From NCBI RefSeq assembly GCF_014694385.1, contig NZ_JAAOCA010000013.1:62001-126000 (forward strand): DNA of 64,000 nucleotides. Reading direction: 5' to 3'. Position numbers and translations under genes: made by a program. Below the pieces are notes generated by a model, which did no database searches, was not told the DNA's origin, and saw nothing but the letters and a program-made list of their open reading frames with translations. Shown in pieces: positions 6,449 through 14,068 of the stretch; position 1 is the first letter of the stretch; each line of letters starts with the position of its first letter. This stretch comes from Pseudomonas typographi (GTDB lineage Bacteria; Pseudomonadota; Gammaproteobacteria; Pseudomonadales; Pseudomonadaceae).

Positions 6449-8131
6449 ATGGCGATTGTGAACGAGTGGTGCGAGGTAACATCAGTAGGCGATCTGCTGG
6501 TGCGTGGCGCACAGCTTTATCCTGAACGTTTTGCCGTCATCTTTCCCGAAAGTCGTTTTACCTACACCCAGTTGCTCGAGGGTGCCCTGCAAACAGCGCG
6601 GGGCCTTCTGGCGCTCGGTATCAGGCGCGGTGATAACGTTGGTCTTATGTCAGGCAACTGTCATGAATTCATCGTCGGTTTTTTTGCCACGGCGTTGATC
6701 GGCTGCATCGCGGTGCCGCTCAATGCCAGGCACAAAGCGATAGAGCTGGCATACATCATCGGCAATGCCCGGCTGACTGCCGTTCTGACCACCGCGCAGC
6801 CTGACGAATACGTCAACTTTACTGCGCTCTTCGCCCAAGCGTTGCCCACCTTGGCCGACGCCGTGGACCCCACCCACCTTGTCTTGCCCGAGGCCCCTGA
6901 CCTGCGTTGCGCCGTGCTGTTATGCGGGAATGATCGGCCGGGCTTCGTCGGGTTCGAGCAGTTCCAGGCCTCGGCACAGGACGTGGACGTGTCCGAGGTG
7001 CATCACCTACGGCGCTGCGTGCAGGTGCGCGATGTAGCGGTGACGGTTTATACCTCCGGTACCACGGCCCACCCCAAGGGCTGCATGCTCACCCACGAAG
7101 CCCTGACTCGCGGTGCGGTTGAGCGGGCACGAACGAGGTTTCGCAACAGCGACCACGACGTGATCTGGGGCGGTGGCCCGTTGTTTCATATCGGCTCGCT
7201 GGCGCCCTTCATCGGCTCGATAGGGGCGGGCGCAACGTACCTGACCGACATCTATTTTGAACCGGCCCGGGCATTGCAGTTGATGATGCGCGAGGGCGTG
7301 ACCACAATATGGCCGTGGTTTCCCGCCGTGGTCCAGGCACTGTTGAATGACCCGAGTTTCGACCCCCAGCGGTTGCAGACCTTGCGCACGATCATCCTGA
7401 TCACCCCGCCCAGCCTCGTAGAGCGGGTGCAGACGTTGTTCCCCGCGGCCGAGGTGCTTCAGGCCTGCGGCATGACCGAGACGTCCGGCATTTTCGCCTT
7501 GAGTTCGCCGCAAGACAGCCTGCAACAACGGCGTACCAGCCATGGCAGGCCAGCCCCTGGCGTCGAAATTCGCCTTGTCGATCCGCACACCGGTCATGAG
7601 GTGGAGCCGGGGCAGACGGGCGAGATACTGGTGCGTGGTTACTGCGTGATGAGTGGCTATTACCGTGACCCGGAAAAAACCGCCCAGGCGCTGGACGAGC
7701 AAGGGTGGCTTCATACCGGTGACCTGTACCGGCAAGACGAATGGGGCGGCTTGGTGTTCAACGGTCGCTTCAAAGACATGCTCAAGGTCGGTGGCGAGAA
7801 CGTCGCTGCGTTCGAAGTAGAGGCGTTTCTCTGCAGCCACCCCGCGGTCAAGCTGGCCGAAGTCGTTGGGCGCCCGGACCCGCGGCTGGATGAAGTGCCG
7901 GTGGCGTTCGTCGAATTGCAACCGGCAAGCACCGCCACAGAGCAAGACCTCATCGCTTTCTGCAAGGGGCGTATCGCCAACTACAAGGTCCCGCGGGAGA
8001 TCTATTTCGTCCAGCCTGGGGCATGGCCTATGTCGGCGACCAAGGTTAACAAGAATGTTCTTCGCCAGCGTGTCAGAGACGCCGAAGAGGAGCGTTCCAG
8101 GGCCAGCCTTGAAGCGAAAATAACCAGTTAA
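6449..8131 (+). CDS. AMP-forming acyl-CoA synthetase (acyl/aryl-CoA ligase)
   Basis: A 560-residue ANL-superfamily ligase. The ATP-binding P-loop YTSGTTAHPKG is at residues 201-211, then GMTETSG, the hinge region GWLHTGDLYRQDEWGGLVFNGRFKDM and the C-terminal lysine region ATKVNKNVLR. Start ATG 6449 is preferred: GGAG lies nine bases upstream, while upstream in-frame codons lack one. In camphor catabolism a ligase of this class activates the cyclopentenyl-acetic acid formed after the first ring opening. The position between a hydratase and the diketocamphane-like monooxygenase fits that role; substrate specificity is inferred. The 3' end is followed by operator D. Confidence 0.87.
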   Translation: MAIVNEWCEVTSVGDLLVRGAQLYPERFAVIFPESRFTYTQLLEGALQTARGLLALGIRRGDNVGLMSGNCHEFIVGFFATALIGCIAVPLNARHKAIELAYIIGNARLTAVLTTAQPDEYVNFTALFAQALPTLADAVDPTHLVLPEAPDLRCAVLLCGNDRPGFVGFEQFQASAQDVDVSEVHHLRRCVQVRDVAVTVYTSGTTAHPKGCMLTHEALTRGAVERARTRFRNSDHDVIWGGGPLFHIGSLAPFIGSIGAGATYLTDIYFEPARALQLMMREGVTTIWPWFPAVVQALLNDPSFDPQRLQTLRTIILITPPSLVERVQTLFPAAEVLQACGMTETSGIFALSSPQDSLQQRRTSHGRPAPGVEIRLVDPHTGHEVEPGQTGEILVRGYCVMSGYYRDPEKTAQALDEQGWLHTGDLYRQDEWGGLVFNGRFKDMLKVGGENVAAFEVEAFLCSHPAVKLAEVVGRPDPRLDEVPVAFVELQPASTATEQDLIAFCKGRIANYKVPREIYFVQPGAWPMSATKVNKNVLRQRVRDAEEERSRASLEAKITS

Positions 8132-8171
8132 TGCCCCTTGCTGCAAGGCTCTATGGTCATGTGTCAAGTCG

Positions 8172-8189
8172 TTCAACGCATATGTTGAC
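8172..8189. promoter_or_regulatory. Operator D: TTCAAC-GCATAT-GTTGAC
   Basis: An 18-bp dyad with a single outer-base mismatch, in the gap between the acyl-CoA ligase and the monooxygenase at 8320. Its right arm forms the -35 box of the promoter below, the same architecture as operators A, B, E and F. Confidence 0.65.
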
Positions 8190-8213
8190 TTGGTTCTTGA
8201 ACAAGAGGATAGT
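8185..8213 (+). promoter_or_regulatory. Predicted sigma70 promoter for the 8320 monooxygenase
   Basis: TTGACT (8185-8190) and GATAGT (8208-8213) are spaced by 17 bases. Transcription would start near 8220, leaving a leader of about 100 bases before ATG 8320. Confidence 0.5.
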
Positions 8214-8319
8214 CCTGGCAAGTTACCACAATATGCGTGGCGCCCGCCCCGCCACGCGCAGTGTGGCCTGCCTGTTTTTTATCTAGAAAAAGTCAATAAG
8301 AAGAGAGGATAGAAACAAC

Positions 8320-9426
8320 ATGTCTATGCAAACCGGTTTGATTTTCCACCCCTACATGAAGCCTGGCCGTACCGCCCGGCAGACATTCGATTGGGGTGTG
8401 CAAAGCGCCATTGCCGCCGACAAGGCAGGTTTCAGTTCCATGATGATTTCCGAACATGCCTCGCAGCGATGGGAAAACATTCCCAACCCGGAACTGATCA
8501 TCGCCGCGGCGGCGCTTCAAACCGAAACCATCAAGTTCGCGCCGATGGCGCACATCCTGCCCCACCAGCACCCGGCCAAACTGGCTATCATGATCGGCTG
8601 GCTCTCACAGATCCTTGAGGGCCGTTACTTCCTGGGTATTGGCGCCGGCGCCTATCCCCAGGCGTCTTACATCCATGGCATCAAAGGCGGGGAAGACACT
8701 AAATTCCTCAACGATATGGTGCGTGAGTCGTTGCAGATCATGGAAAAAATTTGGAAACGCGAGCCGTTCTTTCATGAGGGTAAGTTTTGGAAAGCGGGTT
8801 ATCCAGAAGAAGAGCGGGTTGAAGAGGGCGGTGATGAGCAACACATGCTGGCTGATTTCAGCCCATGGGGTGGCAAGCCCGATATCGCCGTGACGGGGTT
8901 CAGCTTCAACTCTCCGTCCATGCGCCTGGCGGGCGAGAGGGGCTTCAAACCGGTCTCGATCTTCTCCGGGCTGGATGCATTGAAAAGCCATTGGGACACC
9001 TACTCAGAGGCGGCCGTCAAAGCGGGCTACACGCCGCTGCGCTCCAACCATGCGGTGTCGCAAACCGTATTCGTTGCCGACACCGACAAAGAAGCCAAAC
9101 GCTTGGTCATGGAAGGGCCGATTGGTTACTGCTTCCAACGCTACCTCATTCCAATATGGTGGCGCTTCGGAATGATGGACGGGTTCATCAAGGACAAAGG
9201 CGCCAGCGCCAAGGATGTGGACCTGGAGTGGCTTGTCGACAATGTATTCATTGTGGGCTCCCCCGACACTGTGGCCGAGAAAATCAACACGTTATTCGCC
9301 AAAGCCGGGGGCTGGGGAACCTTGCAGGTGGAGGCCCATGACTATGTCGACGACCCCTCGCCCTGGTTCAAATCCCTTGAATTGATTTCGCGGGAAGTGG
9401 CCCCAAAAATCAAGCTGCCTAAATAA
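8320..9426 (+). CDS. Diketocamphane-monooxygenase-like LLM flavin monooxygenase (type II Baeyer-Villiger)
   Basis: A 368-residue luciferase-family oxygenase. From memory it closely matches 3,6-diketocamphane 1,6-monooxygenase of the Pseudomonas CAM plasmid. Shared stretches include TGLIFHPYMKPGR, SMMISEHASQRWENIPNP, AAAALQT, FAPMAHILPHQHPAK, GWLSQILEGRYFLGIGAGAYPQ and the C-terminal WGTLQVEAHDY. Such enzymes take FMNH2 from a reductase and insert oxygen next to a ketone of a bicyclic diketone, giving an unstable lactone. RBS GAAGAGAGG lies upstream of ATG 8320. The gene has its own operator-controlled promoter. The cognate P450 system is encoded on the opposite strand at 18615-22283. Orthology is strongly suspected; the exact enantiomer or terpenoid is not known. 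Confidence 0.9.
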   Translation: MSMQTGLIFHPYMKPGRTARQTFDWGVQSAIAADKAGFSSMMISEHASQRWENIPNPELIIAAAALQTETIKFAPMAHILPHQHPAKLAIMIGWLSQILEGRYFLGIGAGAYPQASYIHGIKGGEDTKFLNDMVRESLQIMEKIWKREPFFHEGKFWKAGYPEEERVEEGGDEQHMLADFSPWGGKPDIAVTGFSFNSPSMRLAGERGFKPVSIFSGLDALKSHWDTYSEAAVKAGYTPLRSNHAVSQTVFVADTDKEAKRLVMEGPIGYCFQRYLIPIWWRFGMMDGFIKDKGASAKDVDLEWLVDNVFIVGSPDTVAEKINTLFAKAGGWGTLQVEAHDYVDDPSPWFKSLELISREVAPKIKLPK

Positions 9427-9442
9427 GCCCAGTGTGTCCACA

Positions 9443-9464
9443 AGGTGCGCCGCCGTGTGCACCT
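9443..9464. terminator. Possible weak terminator after the 8320 monooxygenase
   Basis: AGGTGC (9443-9448) and GCACCT (9459-9464) can pair around a 10-base loop just after the stop codon. No T run follows, so the call is weak. Confidence 0.25.
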
Positions 9465-9522
9465 GAGGCCCACACCTGCGCCAAAGAAAGCTGAGCCGGC
9501 CCAATGTGAACCCAATAACACG

Positions 9523-9540
9523 TTCAACTTGGCTGTTGTA
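9523..9540. promoter_or_regulatory. Possible degenerate operator G: TTCAAC-TTGGCT-GTTGTA
   Basis: The left arm keeps five and the right arm four of six bases of the GTCAAC-N6-GTTGAC pattern. It lies 76 bases before the DUF1302 gene start. No convincing -10 box was found at 17 bases, so this is only a candidate member of the regulon. Confidence 0.3.
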
Positions 9541-9615
9541 ATGCTGCTGCTTGATAGGCCGTGCTCTGAATAAGCCCTGAACCCTGCGCATAGGGCTTAC
9601 CCGATGGAGAGGAAG

Positions 9616-11316
9616 ATGAAAATAAAAATTAAACAAAACATCGCCGCCAGACCAAAACCGCTCACCTGCGCCATGGCACTCATTGCCTCCACGAGCTGCT
9701 TTGCGGGTTACGCTGCCGCCTACAGTTTTAATACCGGGAACCCTGACTGGGCCATCAACCTCGACACCACGCTGCAATACACCACGGGTTGGCGTGCCGA
9801 GGGCCGTGACAAAGGCATCAGTAACGATGTCGCGCATTCACAAAGCGATTACAAGTTCAACCGTGGCGACCTGGTGACCAACCGTTTACAGGGCTTGGTG
9901 GAAGCGCAGGCCGTTTATCAAGACAGGATCGGGGTACGGGTATCCGGTTCGGCGTGGAAAGATCTCGCCTACGACGATCATGTGGAAAACAACCCCAACC
10001 CGGGCTACGGGTCGGCCTATGACAATGATCGCTATTCCAGCCGCACCAAAAAGTACCACATGCGCGGCGCCGAATTACTGGACGCATTCGTTTTTCAGAA
10101 CTTCCAAATTGATGACAAGCCGGTGTATGCCAAAGTCGGTCGGTTTACCCAGCAGTGGGGTAATGCCCTGTTCTTCGGCTTTAGCAGTATCTCTTACGGG
10201 CAGCACGCCGTAGATTACATCAAGGGCTTTACGCAACCGGGCTCCGAAGTCAAGGAACTGTTCCTGCCGCGCACGCAGGTGAACCTGGTCAGCGAGTTGA
10301 CGCCGACCTTGACCGTGGGGGCGCAATATTTTCTCGAGAATGCGGAAAACCGCTATCCGGAATCCGGCACTTTTCTCGCCCCCTCAGACCTGTTGTATAG
10401 AGGGCCCGACAGCAGCGCCTTTCAATTCGGCTCGGGGTTTACCGCCGGTAATGATCATGGGCTGAAGGCCATCAATAACAACTTCGGTTTGCGCGCGTCT
10501 TGGTCGCCTGAGTGGGCCAATGGCTCGATCGGCTTCTACTACCGGCGGTTGGATGAAACCCAACCCTGGACGCTGGCGGAAGGGCAGCTCGGGGTGGGTG
10601 GCAATGTTCATTTGAATTACGGCGAAAACGTCAAGCTTTACGGGCTGTCGTACGAAACGACAGTGGGCGCCACCAGTTATGGCTTTGAGCTCAACTACCG
10701 CACCGACACCGCGCTGAACAGTACCTTCACTCGCCCTGAGTTCGGGGTCGATATGAGCGACCCCTACCGTGAAGGCGCCCGCGGCAACATTGTCAACGTA
10801 CTCGCCAACACCTTCACGCAGCTGGGGACCACGCCGCTGTGGGACGCCGGTACCCTGCTGGCGGAAGTCACCTACACCCACCTCGACAGGGTGACCGAGA
10901 ACAAAGATGTGTACAACGGCAAGGGCTATTCGGGGTGCAACGGTGGCGGGGTCAAGGCAGGTTGTGCCACCCGCGATGCGGTCGCGGTGGCGTTTCTTTT
11001 CGAACCCCAATGGCTGCAGGTCGGCCCGTCGCTGGACATGAGCCTGCCGGTGTCGGCCACTTATGGGGTGAAGGGTAACCCCGCCTATGCCGCCGGTTCC
11101 TTCTATGCAGAAGACTCGTTGGTGTATTCGATTGGTATTCGCGCCAACTACAAACAAGTGCATCAGGTCACGTTGCAGTACCAGGATTACTACTGGAGCC
11201 ATCAGGGCAGGACTGCCAGCGGCCCGAACGGTGAATCGGCCTATCGCGGCGGCAATGGCCCGTACGCACTGAACGATAAAGGCTGGGTGTCGCTGTCGTA
11301 CAAAACGTCGTTCTGA
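9616..11316 (+). CDS. DUF1302 family protein (outer-membrane-type)
   Basis: A 566-residue protein with a signal peptide: a basic start MKIKIKQN, a hydrophobic core TCAMALIASTS and a likely cleavage after GYAAA. The mature part is rich in alternating aromatic strands and ends with WVSLSYKTSF, a C-terminal Phe typical of outer-membrane beta barrels. NTGNPDWAINLDTTLQYTTGWR near the start is the DUF1302 signature. ATG 9616 is chosen over 9604 because the GGAG falls between them. DUF1302 genes recurrently neighbour DUF1329, YCF48-like and MMPL genes in steroid, terpenoid and other hydrophobic-substrate clusters. A role in envelope passage of the substrate is inference. Confidence 0.85.
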   Translation: MKIKIKQNIAARPKPLTCAMALIASTSCFAGYAAAYSFNTGNPDWAINLDTTLQYTTGWRAEGRDKGISNDVAHSQSDYKFNRGDLVTNRLQGLVEAQAVYQDRIGVRVSGSAWKDLAYDDHVENNPNPGYGSAYDNDRYSSRTKKYHMRGAELLDAFVFQNFQIDDKPVYAKVGRFTQQWGNALFFGFSSISYGQHAVDYIKGFTQPGSEVKELFLPRTQVNLVSELTPTLTVGAQYFLENAENRYPESGTFLAPSDLLYRGPDSSAFQFGSGFTAGNDHGLKAINNNFGLRASWSPEWANGSIGFYYRRLDETQPWTLAEGQLGVGGNVHLNYGENVKLYGLSYETTVGATSYGFELNYRTDTALNSTFTRPEFGVDMSDPYREGARGNIVNVLANTFTQLGTTPLWDAGTLLAEVTYTHLDRVTENKDVYNGKGYSGCNGGGVKAGCATRDAVAVAFLFEPQWLQVGPSLDMSLPVSATYGVKGNPAYAAGSFYAEDSLVYSIGIRANYKQVHQVTLQYQDYYWSHQGRTASGPNGESAYRGGNGPYALNDKGWVSLSYKTSF

Positions 11317-11338
11317 TAATAAAAACAAGGTGAGAACA

Positions 11339-12748
11339 ATGATCAAACTAATGCCACTTCCGACACTGCTGGCCAGCGCCCTGGCTTCGGTTTTGCTCAG
11401 CAACGTTGCCCATGGGCAAGTTTCCGAGGCCCAGGCCGCAGACCTGGGTACCCGCTTGACTGCATTCGGGGCGATCGCCGGCGCCAATGCCGACGGTTCG
11501 ATCCCGGCCTATACAGGCGGCCTCAAATCCGTACCCGGGTACAACCGCGAGAAAGATCAGACCTATGTAGACCCCTTCAAGGACGAAAAACCTGTTTACA
11601 CGATCAATTCAAAAAACGCTGCCCAGTACGACACTGTGCTGACTGAGGGCACGAAGGCTCTGCTCAAGAAGTACCCGGATACGTTTCGCGTCGATGTATA
11701 CCCGACTCACCGTACCGTCTGGTACCCCGACTGGGCGTTGGCCAACACAAGGAAAAACGCGACGACAGCGCAGATGACCGGGCAGGTCACCGGCGACAGT
11801 CTCAAGGGCGCCGCGGCCGATGGCTTGCCGTTCGCTGGCGTACCGTTCCCCATTCCAAAGGACGGCTACGAGGTGATGTGGAATCACAAAATGTCCTTCG
11901 GCCCCGCCGTGATGGCCCAGATCAATAAGGCTTTTCTGGTCGACCCTAACGGTGGCATTACCACCATTCCGTCCACGCACCAAATGTTTATCCGGCCGTG
12001 GTCGGAGCAGACCGGCGAACTGCGCAAGAGAACCTTCGATGCAACCTATGTGGTGTCCTCCGACCTGATCTCGCCGCCGTCTGCGGCGGGTACCTTTTTC
12101 CTCAATTTTTATCTGCCGACCGCCGCCGACGGTGGGCAGCGCGTCTGGTTCTACACGCCGGGCCAGCGTCGGGTGAGGACCGCCCCGGAATTCGCCTACG
12201 ATCTGCCCATTGCCGCCTACGGCGGCGCGTTGTTCTGGGACGAACTAACAGGCTTCGTGGGGCGTATGGACCGCTTCGACTTCACCTTGGTAGGCAAAAA
12301 AGAAATGATCGTGCCATACAACTCGTTCCCGCTGACCCAGACGATCAAGGCCGAGCAATCGCTGGGCAAGACGACCCTCAAGCCGGAGTCCGTCCGTTAT
12401 GAAAAACACCGGGTTTGGGTTGTGGAAGCGCATCGCAAGGCCGATGCGCGCCATGCATACAAACTGCGCCGTTTCTATGTCGATGAAGACTGCAATTGCG
12501 TGGTCGCCAACGAATCCTACGACGACGCGGGCAATCTGTGGCGTGCCGGCGCCACCTACACCTTCCCTACTTACGATGTAGGCGGGGTGAACAACATGAC
12601 GGTGGGTTTCAACGATTTGCTCAAGGGCAACTACTTCATCATGAACTACGGCGCCACCGACGATGGCTATTTCAACCGGAGCTACACCTCAACCGACGGC
12701 TTGCAGATAAAACTCACCCCGGCGTCTTTGTCCGGTGGCGTTCGATAG
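11339..12748 (+). CDS. DUF1329 family periplasmic/outer-membrane protein
   Basis: A 469-residue exported protein; the N-terminus MIKLMPLPTLLASALASVLLSNVAHG is a signal peptide. Family-like segments are GADGSIPAYTGG-type (here GANADGSIPAYTGG), NHKMSFGP, the RRVRTAPEFAYD stretch and the C-terminal half with YEKHRVWVVEAHRK. The fold is LolA-like in related proteins, which points to handling of lipidic ligands. AAGGTGA at 11327-11333 is spaced for ATG 11339, better than GTG 11330. It starts 22 bases after the DUF1302 stop, so the two are co-transcribed. The substrate is unknown. Confidence 0.85.
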   Translation: MIKLMPLPTLLASALASVLLSNVAHGQVSEAQAADLGTRLTAFGAIAGANADGSIPAYTGGLKSVPGYNREKDQTYVDPFKDEKPVYTINSKNAAQYDTVLTEGTKALLKKYPDTFRVDVYPTHRTVWYPDWALANTRKNATTAQMTGQVTGDSLKGAAADGLPFAGVPFPIPKDGYEVMWNHKMSFGPAVMAQINKAFLVDPNGGITTIPSTHQMFIRPWSEQTGELRKRTFDATYVVSSDLISPPSAAGTFFLNFYLPTAADGGQRVWFYTPGQRRVRTAPEFAYDLPIAAYGGALFWDELTGFVGRMDRFDFTLVGKKEMIVPYNSFPLTQTIKAEQSLGKTTLKPESVRYEKHRVWVVEAHRKADARHAYKLRRFYVDEDCNCVVANESYDDAGNLWRAGATYTFPTYDVGGVNNMTVGFNDLLKGNYFIMNYGATDDGYFNRSYTSTDGLQIKLTPASLSGGVR

Positions 12749-12936
12749 CGCGGTGTTTAAGACGTTCGCACGAGAATTGACGCGTGAGTGTAGCTGCCGG
12801 GCAAGGTGCGGCAACGCAGCCCGGTAACAAAAAGCACCGTCAAAAAGCGTGCAGCCAACTTTTGAAACACCACACTAGGTTGCTTGCCGGAGCAAACCGT
12901 GCGCGGTGTGCACCAGGGCCCAAGGAGTGCGCTTGG

Positions 12937-14046
12937 ATGAACAGTTTCCCCGAAGCAAAAAACCGAGGCCTGGTGCGTGGTTGCTGCGCGATGTTGGCCG
13001 CATGGGCGGTAAGTAGCGGCGCGCTGGCTACCACGGCCAAGGATGCCAATGCATTTCAGGACACGCTGGATGTTCCTGCGATCGCCCAGTCGAAACTGGC
13101 TGAGCGATCGCTGATCGGCATCGCGCGCGCCGGTGACCGGCTAGTGGCGGTCGGGCTGCGCGGTTTGATCATGTATACCGACGACCAGGGCGCTACCTGG
13201 AAACAGGCGAACGTCCCGGTGCAGAGCGATCTATTGGCCGTGCAATTTGCTGATCCACACCAGGGTTGGGCCGTGGGCCACGACGGCGTCATTCTGCATT
13301 CGGCCGATGCTGGCCAGACCTGGACCAAGCAAATGGACGGGCGCACGGCCCAGGCACAAGCGCGGGATTACTATGAACCACTGGCCAATGGCGGGGATGA
13401 GGCGGCGGCCCAGGCACTCGGCGTTATCGACGCCAACTACCGCTCTGGCCCCGCCTTACCCTATCTGGACGTGTGGTTCAGCGACGTTGCCCATGGCTAT
13501 GTGGTAGGGGCATTCGGCAATATCATGGCAACCCACGACGGCGGTAAAACCTGGGAGTCATGGCTGCTCCATATCGATAACCCTGACGGTTTGCACCTCA
13601 ACAGCATTCGTGGGATCAACGGGCGGATCTACATCGCCGCCGAGCAAGGCAACGTGTTCCGCCTCGAACCGGGTAGCCAACGCTTCGAGCGAATCGCCAC
13701 CGGCTATACGGGCAGCTTTTTCGGCATTGCTGGTAATGCCCGAATGCTATTGGCCTATGGCTTGCGCGGCACCCTTTACCGCAGCCAAGACAACGGCAGC
13801 ACCTGGGCCCCTGTAAAAAGCCCGTCGCAGGCCACCATCACGGCGGGCACTGCGTTGCCCGCCGCCGGCTTCGTGCTGGTCAACAGCGCCGGCCAGTTGT
13901 TACTGGGTGACGACAATGCGGACAGCTTTCGTATGGTAAGCCTGGATCGATACATGCGGCTGACCTCGGTTATCCCGCTGCATGGCAGTGCAGTTGCGTT
14001 AACCGGGCTTAGCGGCGTGATCGAACAGCGACTGCCGTCGCAATAA
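12937..14046 (+). CDS. YCF48-like/BNR-repeat exported protein
   Basis: A 369-residue protein with a signal peptide (RGCCAMLAAWAVSSGALA) and sialidase/BNR-type repeats such as TDDQGATWKQ, SADAGQTWTK, THDGGKTWES and SQDNGSTWAP. It belongs to the photosystem II stability factor HCF136-like (YCF48) family of beta propellers. ATG 12937 follows AAGGAG; the long open frame upstream begins soon after the DUF1329 stop but lacks a signal peptide at its start. In hydrophobic-substrate clusters such a propeller usually precedes an MMPL-type RND gene, as here (22 bases apart). It may be the periplasmic partner of that transporter. Confidence 0.82.
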   Translation: MNSFPEAKNRGLVRGCCAMLAAWAVSSGALATTAKDANAFQDTLDVPAIAQSKLAERSLIGIARAGDRLVAVGLRGLIMYTDDQGATWKQANVPVQSDLLAVQFADPHQGWAVGHDGVILHSADAGQTWTKQMDGRTAQAQARDYYEPLANGGDEAAAQALGVIDANYRSGPALPYLDVWFSDVAHGYVVGAFGNIMATHDGGKTWESWLLHIDNPDGLHLNSIRGINGRIYIAAEQGNVFRLEPGSQRFERIATGYTGSFFGIAGNARMLLAYGLRGTLYRSQDNGSTWAPVKSPSQATITAGTALPAAGFVLVNSAGQLLLGDDNADSFRMVSLDRYMRLTSVIPLHGSAVALTGLSGVIEQRLPSQ

Positions 14047-14068
14047 TGCCCCATCACAGGTACATGAC

